Source of the DNA: CAUZSH01 sp963582935
GTDB lineage: Bacteria; Pseudomonadota; Gammaproteobacteria; Francisellales; Francisellaceae
Assembly: GCA_963582935.1 (NCBI GenBank)
Contig: CAUZSH010000041.1
Coordinates: 1-18,246, forward strand
DNA length: 18,246 nt
Reading direction: 5' to 3'
Program-made: the position numbers and the translations under genes
In this document: positions 1 to 7,473 of the stretch, piece by piece
Layout: each line of letters opens with the position of its first letter
Position numbering within the stretch: the first letter of the stretch is position 1
The notes under the pieces: model-generated
The model's input: the letters and a program-made list of their open reading frames with translations, nothing else
The model's database searches: none
Told to the model about the DNA's origin: nothing

Positions 1-597
1 GCTTATCGTGGGATTCTCATCAGTCACGAAACCATCAGAAACTGGTGCAATAAATTCGGCTCCAAGTTTACTGAGGTTATTAAAAAACGTGAACGTAAGC
101 CAACAGATAAATGGCATTTGGATGAAACGAATATCAAAGTCAATGGCATTAAATACGTCCTCTGGCGTGCGGTTGATTCAGAGGGTCAGGAGCTAGATAT
201 ATTTCTCCAAAAAAGGAAGAATAAGAAGGCAGCTATTAGATTTCTTACACGTTTATTAGGCTCGTATCCAGCGACTAGAGTCATAGTTACGGATAAATTA
301 AAAAGTTACTTTAGGCCGATTTAATATATGATGCCGGGAGCCGACCATAGAAGTCATAAACGCTTAAACAATCGAGCTGAAAACTCTCACCAGCCCACTA
401 GGTGAAAGGAGAAGTGCTTGGTGAAATTCAAGTCGCTTCAGGGGGCGCAGAAGATGTTAGTGTTGATGGGGAGAACTAGAAATATATTTTCAGTTGCCGT
501 AGGCAGATATAGGAATTCGGCTGAGGAAAGACGTTGTCAATTTAACTTGGCAAGAGACATTTGGGATGACGCAGCTCATGAGATCCTTTGCGCCTAA
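1..597 (+). pseudogene. IS6-family DDE transposase, two in-frame stops, 5' end outside window
   Basis: Frame 1 reads as an IS6-type transposase from the first base to a TAA at 595-597, about 198 codons. The helix-turn-helix-like start includes ISHETIRNWCNKFG. The three catalytic acidic residues are all visible: D in WHLDETNIKVNG (codon 41), D in VIVTDKLKSY, and E in HKRLNNRAENSHQPTR. Two nonsense codons break the frame: TAA at 322-324, just after the second Asp, and TGA at 403-405, just after HQPTR, where relatives usually have Arg, so a CGA to TGA change is likely. No frameshift is needed to read the rest, including KEKCLVKFKSLQGAQK. The gene is therefore recently inactivated rather than rearranged. 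Without stop suppression no full transposase could be made. Confidence 0.88.
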
Positions 598-648
598 AAT
601 TTGCTATAATTGCCCTCTGAGCACTCAAAAAGTTAACTTGACGGTGCC
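1..648 (+). mobile_element. IS6-family insertion sequence, right part
   Basis: The transposase remnant at 1-597 is followed by about 50 non-coding bases that end in GTTAACTTGACGGTGCC (632-648). Read inward from the end this begins GGCACCGTCAAG, which resembles the GGCACTGTTGCAA-type terminal repeats of IS6 elements such as IS26 (recalled, not searched). I therefore place the right end near 648. The left end lies before the window, so neither the partner repeat nor the target duplication can be checked. pyrG starts 150 bases beyond this end. Confidence 0.72.
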
Positions 649-798
649 CTTTATTATCGTCACAAGTATTTTGCAGTGCTATGTATTGGGTCAATATTTG
701 CGCTATATAAGCGTAATGATCTTGATTTGATTTGATAAGTATGGAGACATCTGATATTCTACTTCAACATTGATTAGGTTAATTATCAGTGTGATTTT
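649..798. other. Intergenic stretch between IS6 end and pyrG
   Basis: These 150 bases must hold the native pyrG promoter unless it lies in the insertion sequence. I see AT-rich hexamers but no -35/-10 pair that I would defend. No good Shine-Dalgarno sequence precedes the pyrG ATG; the bases just upstream are ATCAGTGTGATTTT. No RNA gene or open frame is evident. Confidence 0.4.
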
Positions 799-2436
799 AT
801 GGCAAGCTTAAATGCGCATACTAAGTTTATTTTCGTCACAGGTGGCGTTGTTTCTTCGCTCGGAAAGGGGATTACAGCCGCTTCTCTTGCAACTATTTTA
901 GAATGTCGTGGACTCAATGTCACGATCATGAAACTTGATCCCTACATTAATATTGATCCAGGTACCATGAGCCCGATTCAACATGGTGAAGTTTATGTCA
1001 CAGAAGATGGTGCAGAAACTGATCTTGACCTTGGGCATTATGAACGCTTTATTCGCAGCAAAATGTCCCAAAGAAATAACTTCACGGCAGGACGTGTTTA
1101 TCAAGATGTGATTAAAAAAGAGCGTCGTGGTGATTATTTAGGCGGCACAGTTCAAGTTATTCCACATATTACGGATGAAATTAAGCATAAAATTATTGAA
1201 GGTGCAGACGATGTGGATGTTGCCATTATCGAAATTGGCGGAACGGTAGGGGATATCGAATCACTGCCTTTCTTGGAAGCCATTCGCCAGCTTGGAATCG
1301 AAGTAGGTAAGAATAGATGTATGTATTTGCATTTAACGCTTGTCCCTTACATTAAGGCTGCGGGTGAAATGAAAACAAAGCCAACGCAACATTCTGTCAA
1401 AGAGTTGCGCTCTATTGGTATCCAGCCAGATATTTTGGTTTGCCGTTGTGAAAAAGCTATATCGGAAAGTGATCGCCGTAAGATTGCGTTGTTTACCAAC
1501 GTGTCTACTAGCGCAGTGTTCTCAGGTATTGATGTTAAGAGCATCTATGAAATTCCAAGACTCTACCATGATCAAGGTCTAGATATTTGTGTGGTAAGCC
1601 ATTTAGGATTACATGTTAAGTCAGCGGATTTAACCGACTGGGATAATGTGGTTGCTTGTTTGAAATCTCAAACAAAAGAAGTGACCATTGCTATGGTTGG
1701 GAAATATATGGGTTTAAATGATGCCTATAAATCCCTAAATGAAGCGTTGTTACATGCAGGCTTACATCAGCATTGTAAGGTAAATATTAACCTTATTGAT
1801 GCTGAAGATATTGAAAAAGGCGATTTCACACAACTTCAAAATGCAAATGCGATTCTTGTGCCTGGTGGATTTGGAGATCGAGGAATCGAAGGTAAAATTA
1901 AAAGTGCTAAATATGCTCGGGAAAATAAAATTCCCTACATGGGCATTTGCCTAGGTATGCAAGTGGCCGTTATTGATTATGCACGAAATGTTGCAAACCT
2001 TTCAGGGGCAAACAGTACAGAATTTAATGTAAAAACAAAGTATCCGGTCATTGGATTGATTAGAGAATGGCAAAGCTCTGGAGGTAAAACGGAACAGCGT
2101 TCAGTTGACTCTGATCTTGGTGGTACCATGCGTTTGGGTGGGCAATTATGCCATTTAGAAGAAGGCTCCTTGAGCTATAAATTATATGGTGGTGACTCAG
2201 TTGTAGAGCGTCATCGTCACCGTTATGAAATGAATGGAAATTATGTTGCCGAGCTTGAAAAATCAGGTCTTACGATTGCAGGGAGATCAGCGGATAAAAA
2301 GTTGGTAGAAGTTGTGGAAATCAAAGAGCATCCATGGTTTGTGGCATGTCAGTTCCACCCTGAGTTTACCTCAACGCCGCGTGAAGGGCATCCACTTTTT
2401 TCTGGGTTTATTGAGGCGGCTATTAAAAATAGTTAA
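799..2436 (+). CDS. pyrG: CTP synthase (glutamine-hydrolysing)
   Basis: Makes CTP from UTP, ATP and glutamine, the last step of pyrimidine nucleotide synthesis in the cytoplasm. The protein has 545 residues, the usual length. The N-terminal synthase domain opens with KFIFVTGGVVSSLGKG (ATP-binding loop, residues 9-24) and contains KLDPYINIDPGTMSP at 45-59 and EIGGTVGDIES at 145-155. The C-terminal class I glutaminase domain has the nucleophile Cys384 in GICLGMQ, and His520 and Glu522 in CQFHPEF, so the catalytic triad is complete. The ATG is chosen because the family motif begins within ten residues, although no clear ribosome site precedes it. The gene stands alone: an IS6 remnant lies upstream, and the stop is 8 bases from the stop of the convergent kinase gene. 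Confidence 0.98.
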   Translation: MASLNAHTKFIFVTGGVVSSLGKGITAASLATILECRGLNVTIMKLDPYINIDPGTMSPIQHGEVYVTEDGAETDLDLGHYERFIRSKMSQRNNFTAGRVYQDVIKKERRGDYLGGTVQVIPHITDEIKHKIIEGADDVDVAIIEIGGTVGDIESLPFLEAIRQLGIEVGKNRCMYLHLTLVPYIKAAGEMKTKPTQHSVKELRSIGIQPDILVCRCEKAISESDRRKIALFTNVSTSAVFSGIDVKSIYEIPRLYHDQGLDICVVSHLGLHVKSADLTDWDNVVACLKSQTKEVTIAMVGKYMGLNDAYKSLNEALLHAGLHQHCKVNINLIDAEDIEKGDFTQLQNANAILVPGGFGDRGIEGKIKSAKYARENKIPYMGICLGMQVAVIDYARNVANLSGANSTEFNVKTKYPVIGLIREWQSSGGKTEQRSVDSDLGGTMRLGGQLCHLEEGSLSYKLYGGDSVVERHRHRYEMNGNYVAELEKSGLTIAGRSADKKLVEVVEIKEHPWFVACQFHPEFTSTPREGHPLFSGFIEAAIKNS

Positions 2437-2444
2437 TGTGATAT

Positions 2445-3770
2445 TCATTTAGGAATGGGCAGAATCACTTTTATTTCTAACCCGCCTTCTGGTTTGTTTC
2501 GAATATGCAATGCTCCTTGGTTGAAATCCACAGCGGTTTTGGTAATAGCAAGTCCCAATCCATGTCCCTCAACGGTTTCAATATTTTCATCCATCCCACG
2601 GTAAAAAGGTTCTGTGATTTTTGCCAAGCTTTCTTTGGAGACTCCTGGACCATTATCCGTTACTTTGATCACAATAACAGATTTATCATGCCCTTGTTTC
2701 TCTTTAGATAGGGATAAATTATATTCGGTAGAATATTTTTTTGCATTGATGAGGATATTGCTTAAAGCGCGTTTCAATAATCCAGGATACCCATCAATAA
2801 AAGTTGTTTCAAGAAGACATTGATATTCAAAATCAAAGCCTTTTGCGTGAAAATGTCTTACGAATGTGTCTACAAATAATTTAATATCAAAGTGTTTTTT
2901 ATTCTTGGTGAGCCGTCCCTCAGAAAAGGCGAGTGAGGACTCGATGATCGTCTGGATTTCATCAAGCTCTTTTTCTATGCCAAGCGTAGTTTCTTTGTTA
3001 TTGGAGAAGTATGCTAAGAGTCTTATTTTTGTAATGGAATTTTTCATATCATGCGTCATGGAGCTGAGCATAATGATTTTTTGATAAATAAGTTGGCGAA
3101 TGCGTTTGTTTAATTCCACCATGTGTGCTTGAAGATGGGAAGGAAGTGTGTCATCACCTACATCAAGGTGAGATTGAATAGTTTTAGAGGCAGCCTTTAA
3201 CATTCTTTTTGGAAATACATAACGATAGATATATATTAAGAAGAGTAGGAACCCGATAACAATAAGTTGCATGATAATAGACATGAGGAGTAATGGCCAA
3301 AAAACACTTGAGGCATCAATGAAAGCATAAAATGTGACCCACTTTGCATCCCGACCGGAATAGAAGGTTAGGAAAATAGACTTGTTTGTATAAAGCTTTT
3401 CTTTAATGGCTTCGAACTTTGTAACGTCAATATAGTATGGATCTATATTAATCGAATTAGGGAGTGTGCCAATAATATAGTTGTATTGATTTCGCTGTGT
3501 TTTTGAGTCAACTTCAGTTTGCTTGTGCAAGATAGGTTGATATGGACCATAGTTGATATAGCCCACACTTAAACGTAGTAAACTAAGTATGGTGTTATTC
3601 ACTTTATCTTGGTGTGCTTTTTCATCATAGGTGGTTTTTATGTAGAATAAAAAAATGGATTGGATTAAAAAGAATAAAATAAGCCCAAGTGCTACTTGTT
3701 TGATGCTTAAATTAAAAAGTTCAAGGCGTAGGTGAGTTTTGTTTTTTATTTTATTTTGTGGAGGTGACAA
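2445..3770 (-). CDS. Sensor histidine kinase (EnvZ-like architecture)
   Basis: Membrane sensor kinase expected to phosphorylate the response regulator encoded just upstream. I choose the TTG at 3770-3768: AAGGGG lies seven bases before it, and this gives a 441-residue protein starting (M)SPPQNKIKNK. An ATG at 3845 in the same frame would force a 95-base overlap with the regulator. Helices at about 24-44 and 155-183 flank a periplasmic domain of about 110 residues. The phosphoacceptor is His240 in MTHDMKNSITKIRL. The ATPase domain has the N box around Asn342 (NILINAKKYS), the G1 box VTDNGPGVS (Asp372), the F box EPFYRG and the G2 box GHGLGLAI. The residues after the His-Asp pair are MKNS rather than the common LRTP, which is slightly unusual. 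Its signal is unknown. It overlaps the regulator by 20 bases, so the two are translationally linked. Confidence 0.93.
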   Translation of the reverse strand: MSPPQNKIKNKTHLRLELFNLSIKQVALGLILFFLIQSIFLFYIKTTYDEKAHQDKVNNTILSLLRLSVGYINYGPYQPILHKQTEVDSKTQRNQYNYIIGTLPNSINIDPYYIDVTKFEAIKEKLYTNKSIFLTFYSGRDAKWVTFYAFIDASSVFWPLLLMSIIMQLIVIGFLLFLIYIYRYVFPKRMLKAASKTIQSHLDVGDDTLPSHLQAHMVELNKRIRQLIYQKIIMLSSMTHDMKNSITKIRLLAYFSNNKETTLGIEKELDEIQTIIESSLAFSEGRLTKNKKHFDIKLFVDTFVRHFHAKGFDFEYQCLLETTFIDGYPGLLKRALSNILINAKKYSTEYNLSLSKEKQGHDKSVIVIKVTDNGPGVSKESLAKITEPFYRGMDENIETVEGHGLGLAITKTAVDFNQGALHIRNKPEGGLEIKVILPIPK

Positions 3771-4449
3771 ACTTATACCCCTTGTAGCGAATGGATTGGA
3801 TATGCTGTTTGCCAATTTTATTTCTGAGACGATAAATATAAACATTAATTGCCTGTAAACTATCCATATCAGAATGGCTTTCGAGGGCTTTGTATATTTG
3901 TTCGCGACTAATTACTTGATTCGGATTGTTGCAGAAAATCTCAAGTAGCTTAACTTCATATTCGGTCAGAGGGATGGTTTTTCCATCTTTATGATGCAAT
4001 ACATCAACATTTCGTTCAAAGGTCCAAACGCCAAAAGTGATGGAGGAGCTTTTTTTGGCGTTATGGGTGAGCTGTTCTTGGGTTGCCTTACTTCTTCTTA
4101 AGATAGCCTCAACACGAAGTTCAAGTTCTTTAGGGTTAAATGGTTTTGCAATAAAATCATCAATCCCTACCTCAAAACTTTTTACCATGTTAGTTTCACT
4201 ATCGTGAGCAGTAATCATGAGTATGGGTACAGTGGATGTCTCACGCACCTCTTTACATAATTTATGACCGTTTATGTCAGGTAATAAAAAATCTAGGATG
4301 ATTAAGTCTGGGACATTGCTCTCAAGGTAAGAAAGCATATTTTTACCATCTAATACAGAATGTGTTTGATAGCCTTTATCGGCCAAAAGTTTAGAGATAA
4401 GCTCACAAATCAGAGGTTCATCATCAACAATTAATATGCTTTCAATCAT
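3751..4449 (-). CDS. OmpR/PhoB-family response regulator
   Basis: Cytoplasmic two-component regulator, about 232 residues, probably phosphorylated by the kinase whose gene overlaps its end. The receiver domain starts ESILIVDDEP, with acidic pair Asp9/Asp10, phosphoacceptor Asp53 in LIILDFLLPD, Thr80 in MITAHD and Lys102 in AKPF. The C-terminal part is a winged-helix DNA-binding domain: TPLTEYEVK-like text (IPLTEYEVKLLEIF), VISREQIY, and INVYIYRLRNKIG ending in IRYKGYKFV. The start is taken as the ATG at 4449-4447, giving MIESILIVDDEP. An in-frame TTG at 4461 would add four residues, and neither has a strong ribosome site. The transporter gene 80 bases upstream on the same strand could be co-transcribed, although a small hairpin lies between them. 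The target genes cannot be told from this window. Confidence 0.94.
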   Translation of the reverse strand: MIESILIVDDEPLICELISKLLADKGYQTHSVLDGKNMLSYLESNVPDLIILDFLLPDINGHKLCKEVRETSTVPILMITAHDSETNMVKSFEVGIDDFIAKPFNPKELELRVEAILRRSKATQEQLTHNAKKSSSITFGVWTFERNVDVLHHKDGKTIPLTEYEVKLLEIFCNNPNQVISREQIYKALESHSDMDSLQAINVYIYRLRNKIGKQHIQSIRYKGYKFVTSTK

Positions 4450-4495
4450 ATGCTTATACAAGTTAGCAATCTATATGTTTAAGTAAATCATTATT

Positions 4496-4511
4496 CCTTG
4501 AGAAATCAAGG
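4496..4511 (-). terminator. Weak hairpin between MFS gene and response regulator gene
   Basis: CCTTGA (4496-4501) and TCAAGG (4506-4511) form a 6-bp stem with a 4-base loop, 19 bases past the transporter stop in the direction of transcription. No uridine run follows, so termination would be weak at best; it may be chance. Confidence 0.25.
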
Positions 4512-4529
4512 CTTGTTAGCAAGGATGAG

Positions 4530-5780
4530 CTAATCATGATAGTTTTTTGTTCCAATTAAAATAGAAATAAAGGCGAAGGCGGCACAAGCTGGAAGCATTA
4601 ACAAAGCAATGTAGTCGTAGGCATTTATTTCACTAGGGAGTATGGATGCTAATTCCCCATTCTGAGTAAGGAGGCCAAATAAATATTGCCCAATAAGTCC
4701 TCCCAAGATAAGTACCGTGTTGTTGGTTGCAATCGCGGATCCTTTAAGGCTATGCGGCGCAATATCTGCAATCATGGCAAAACTCAGGATAATGCCAGAG
4801 ATGGAAGCCCCTAATACAGCGGATATGATAATTAAGGTCAGGTAACTAAATAAAATAGGGATAGACATAATAATCGAAGTGATTAGTGCTATAGCGGAAA
4901 GTAGGAGTAACAGCGGTTTTTTTCTCCCATATTGTTTTGCAATAGGACCGATCAGTAAAGAGACTAGAAGATACCCGCCCCAGAACACCGCCATAAGTGA
5001 GAGGGATTTTGCTTCTGAGTATTCATGCATCGTCTGGAAATACTGTTTCCCCCAATAGCCAGCAAAAGCCATAATTTGCATCCAAGTAAAGAAGGTGTAA
5101 ATAATAATGGCTGTGAATGTTCTATTTTTAAAGAGCCTGAGACCGACAAGCAGAGTGTTACTTATGTTCTTGTGTGAATGCTCTTCATCAGAATTACTGG
5201 AATTTCCATATTGCATTTTCACTAAAATAATCACAAGGATTAAAAGAATAATGTTTATGATAATGAGGTTAATACTTGTCGTGTTCCACCCAAACCTATC
5301 AATGGAATCTTGATAGGTATTTGTCGCTAAAATATATCCCAGTGTGGAAAAAGCTTCAGCAAGCCCTATGAGCATAGGTAGGAGCGTAATGGGGAAAAGT
5401 GTGATGCCAATGTAAATGGCAGAAATATAGGCGACCGATGCACCAAGACCAATGATAATTCGGCTAATGGCAAAAACTTCAGGGGTGGGGGTTAACCAAT
5501 ATAGGATGCTTCCAATAAGTGTGATAAATATTCCAATAGGTAGTACATATGGGATGCCAAATCGGTCAATGAGGATGCCATTTGGGATCTGCATTAAAGC
5601 ATAGCTAATAAAATATAGTGCAGATATATAGGCAACTGACTTTGTACTTAAGCCCATTGCTGTATGAAAGTATCCAACGGTAGATGTGGGAGATACTTGA
5701 TAAAAACAGGACAGGCAAACGTAAAGAATGGTTATAGAAAATAAAATGATTGAAACCATTCGAATGGGTTGGGTTTGCAT
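4530..5780 (-). CDS. Major facilitator superfamily transporter
   Basis: A 416-residue integral membrane protein with about 12 hydrophobic helices, the standard MFS size. The loop between helices 2 and 3 carries the family signature in the form NGILIDRFG (near residue 70), and ALYFISYALMQIPNG precedes it. The second half repeats the pattern with LLIGPIAKQYGRKKPLLLL, again a conserved cytoplasmic loop. A charged cytoplasmic middle loop (NSSNSDEEHSHKN) separates the halves. The substrate cannot be assigned; related intracellular gammaproteobacteria carry many MFS paralogues for amino acids and other nutrients. The ATG at 5780 is used because it lies just before the first helix; an internal Met8 is a possible alternative and neither has a clear ribosome site. 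It lies on the same strand as the two-component pair downstream, 80 bases away. Confidence 0.93.
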   Translation of the reverse strand: MQTQPIRMVSIILFSITILYVCLSCFYQVSPTSTVGYFHTAMGLSTKSVAYISALYFISYALMQIPNGILIDRFGIPYVLPIGIFITLIGSILYWLTPTPEVFAISRIIIGLGASVAYISAIYIGITLFPITLLPMLIGLAEAFSTLGYILATNTYQDSIDRFGWNTTSINLIIINIILLILVIILVKMQYGNSSNSDEEHSHKNISNTLLVGLRLFKNRTFTAIIIYTFFTWMQIMAFAGYWGKQYFQTMHEYSEAKSLSLMAVFWGGYLLVSLLIGPIAKQYGRKKPLLLLLSAIALITSIIMSIPILFSYLTLIIISAVLGASISGIILSFAMIADIAPHSLKGSAIATNNTVLILGGLIGQYLFGLLTQNGELASILPSEINAYDYIALLMLPACAAFAFISILIGTKNYHD

Positions 5781-5853
5781 TGGTTTATGCTTTAATCAGG
5801 TTAAATCATAATTTATCAAGTGTAGAGCATCTGTGGTTACTGTCTAGGTATGG

Positions 5854-5859
5854 GATAAT
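5854..5859 (+). promoter_or_regulatory. Possible -10 element before the GC-rich tract
   Basis: GATAAT within TATGGGATAATATTT lies about 8 bases before the point where the sequence turns GC-rich. No good -35 hexamer sits 16-18 bases upstream, so this is only suggestive of a transcript starting near 5866. Confidence 0.2.
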
Positions 5860-5865
5860 ATTTCG

Positions 5866-6125
5866 CTGCGAGACAGGGAAAGGCGAAGCCGAGGTCGAGT
5901 AGTCCTCAGAAGGGCTGCCTTTCGGCTCCATTGGGAGATTGTGCGGAGCGCTTCGACCTTTGGACGCTGGAAGGTATTCCACAGCCCGTAGAGTCAAATA
6001 CGCAGTAGTGGCTTTCAAAAACGAGACTGTAGGCTTGTTTTTTGGAAGATCGGTACGGAGGTGGACGTCTGAGGCAGAACCATCTGCGAGGGTAGCGATT
6101 CGATTTTGGCATGGATGCCTAAATC
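5866..6125. other. GC-rich structure-prone tract of unknown nature (candidate RNA or repeat)
   Basis: About 260 bases that are clearly richer in G and C than the genes on either side, lying between the transporter and a truncated membrane gene. Local stems include AGCCGA (5887-5892) with TCGGCT (5922-5927), GCAGA (6074-6078) with TCTGC (6083-6087), and GGCA with TGCC in 6108-6119. Open frames of 64-70 codons occur on both strands over the same bases, which is typical of GC-rich non-coding DNA, and none reads as a known protein. I looked for the hallmark motifs of RNase P RNA, tmRNA, SRP RNA, 5S, 6S and group II domain V and did not find them. It could be an unrecognised structured RNA, the 3' end and guide-RNA region of a decayed IS605-type element, or a genomic repeat. 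Confidence 0.4.
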
Positions 6126-6206
6126 TATTATGAGCGACCGAGCAATACGCCTGCCTTTGTATGCTTTAGAGATATAATTGAGTTGTTATAACACTTAGGA
6201 TTTTCA

Positions 6207-6407
6207 ATGACGCTTATCATTATCAAAAGATTCATCTCAATCGCAATGGTGCTGGGTTTGTTTTTTGTCTCTGAAAAGAGTCCAAAATTAGGCGGGCTAT
6301 TGTCTGGCTTACCATTAAGTGTTGGCATTGTGATGTTTTTTTATGCTTATCAGGAAGGCGTTGCTTTTTCTGTTCAGATATTTGCATATCGTTGCTTTGT
6401 TTTTTAA
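6207..6407 (+). pseudogene. N-terminal remnant of a small multi-helix membrane protein
   Basis: An ATG at 6207 opens 66 codons with two hydrophobic segments (IAMVLGLFFVS and LPLSVGIVMFFYAY) joined by EKSPKLGGLLSGLPLS. That linking motif, serine-proline-lysine then a glycine-rich GGLLSGLP, resembles small inner-membrane proteins of the GlpM/DUF3147 style (recalled, low certainty). After VAFSVQ the text becomes IFAYRCFVF and stops at 6405-6407, whereas such proteins normally run on for several more helices. I infer a broken gene whose 3' part is lost. No convincing continuation is seen in the other frames downstream. It follows the GC-rich tract on the same strand. Confidence 0.45.
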
Positions 6408-6470
6408 CTTTATCCAAAAGGATAGCAGAGGTTGAAATAATAACATGTGGAGACAATGATAACTACCTTT

Positions 6471-6550
6471 ACAATTATAAAGAGCCAGTAGGAGAGGGTG
6501 GTGGTGAGGTTGATACCGCATTACTTCTCTTGTTGCTCTGTTATAATTGT
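6471..6550. repeat. Imperfect inverted repeat upstream of the 176-residue gene
   Basis: ACAATTATAA at 6471-6480 is exactly complementary to TTATAATTGT at 6541-6550. The match extends inward as AGAG (6481-6484) with CTCT (6536-6539) after a single bulged G, giving a 14-bp stem around a 51-base middle. The right arm ends 26 bases before the start codon at 6577. It could be a hairpin in the leader RNA, an operator pair, or the ends of a tiny element. Confidence 0.5.
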
Positions 6551-6576
6551 TAGCTCTTTGGTAATGGGGGTTTGTT

Positions 6577-7107
6577 ATGATATATGAGTCAGAATATTGG
6601 AAAGATGATCTATTGAGATCTGCCAAAATTCTTAAAGAAAAAAAAAGACAAAAGTATTGGCGTTCTTCATCATTTGCATTAGTAGAAAAAACAATTTTTG
6701 TTTCTTTTTATTCAATCCGAAAGTTATACGAGTCACATAAGGTTTCTGGTGACAATTTTGATAAAAATATTGAAGTATTTAGTTATCCTACTAATGTTTG
6801 GTCTAATGAAAATGGAATTAATTTCTTTAGTAGATATAACAACCACTTTAAAATGCACGAACCATCTAGAGATGCCATAACGGTCAAGTATTTGTGTAAT
6901 CAAGTCATACACAGTTATTTTTTTGAGATTGAGGTGGATATTGGTTTGGATTCCATACTTGTTGCATCGGATTTTGATGCAAAAAAAAGAATACGCAGAG
7001 TTTCAGTAGATACTTTGATAAATGTATTTGAATCCATAGGGAACGATTACCCGTCACGTATTGAGTATGATTCCAAACGAAATAAACCTTACTTAATCAG
7101 CCGATAA
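6577..7107 (+). CDS. Hypothetical protein, 176 residues
   Basis: I do not recognise this gene. A GGGGG run lies 7 bases before the ATG (ATGGGGGTTTGTTATG), a usable ribosome site, which supports translation from 6577. The protein has no signal peptide or membrane helix. It is rich in Lys, Arg, Asp and aromatic residues, with a basic stretch KILKEKKRQKYWR near residue 18 and SDFDAKKRIRRVSVD near 130; it looks soluble and cytoplasmic. Codon use is more AT-rich than in pyrG or the glycolytic genes, which fits acquired DNA. It lies among broken mobile-element pieces, and its last 19 bases overlap, in antisense, a recombinase-like fragment. Stand-alone hypothetical proteins in such settings are often defence or phage accessory genes, but nothing here shows that. 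Confidence 0.7.
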   Translation: MIYESEYWKDDLLRSAKILKEKKRQKYWRSSSFALVEKTIFVSFYSIRKLYESHKVSGDNFDKNIEVFSYPTNVWSNENGINFFSRYNNHFKMHEPSRDAITVKYLCNQVIHSYFFEIEVDIGLDSILVASDFDAKKRIRRVSVDTLINVFESIGNDYPSRIEYDSKRNKPYLISR

Positions 7108-7172
7108 ATGGTGCGTTGTGAAACTCCAAACATCGATGAAACGACACCTTCCACAACTCCCTTATTAATCAA
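7089..7172 (-). pseudogene. Serine-recombinase-like helix-turn-helix C-terminus, fragment
   Basis: The minus strand from 7172 to a TAA at 7091-7089 reads 27 codons: LINKGVVEGVVSSMFGVSQRTIYRLIK split around Gly. FGVSQRTIYRLIK is the recognition-helix pattern found at the very end of resolvases and DNA invertases (a small HTH), and the stop follows at the expected place. A stop codon lies directly upstream in the same frame (7175-7173), and no catalytic serine domain is present within the window, so only the last part survives. Some orphan HTH proteins have similar motifs, so the family assignment is inference. Confidence 0.45.
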
Positions 7173-7473
7173 TTAATCGCCTTGGTTGATCGTTATCGGT
7201 TTCCTCTAGGGGTTAATCCAACATTGCGCTGGTTTGTGCCTGTGACACTCTTTAAACCCTATTAAATAAGCGTTTATGGCATAAATTTCATGTTATCTTC
7301 CTCGAGCATTGAATCTATAACCTGTCGAATATCAATGACATTTTCTTCAGACCTAAATGTAAATTAATGAAGCCCGCGTGTGCGAATTTTTAAATTTAGA
7401 GAATATGAATATCTAATGCTACAATGCAGGCCTAAAATATAGCCAAAAGATTAACAACCAAAAGGTGTTACAC
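7111..7473. other. Stretch without an intact gene
   Basis: Besides the recombinase-like fragment, the minus strand at 7363-7274 holds 29 open codons (RSEENVIDIRQV, then IDSMLEEDNMKFMP and a stop) that look protein-like but match nothing I know. The final 100 bases before 7474 must carry the promoter of the small membrane protein; no clear promoter pair is visible. No RNA gene seen. Confidence 0.35.

Noticed and set aside
5866..6125. RNase P RNA, tmRNA, 6S, SRP RNA or group II intron
   Set aside because: The GAGGAAAGTC box of RNase P, a tmRNA tag frame, the SRP GGAAG core and the domain V signature were not found.
5806..6133. Three overlapping open frames of 64-70 codons on both strands in the GC-rich tract
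   Set aside because: They overlap one another in different frames, lack ribosome sites and domain-like features, and are expected by chance in GC-rich non-coding DNA.
7465..7473. GTG start three codons before the small membrane protein ATG
   Set aside because: It lies within the AAGGTG ribosome site of the ATG at 7474.
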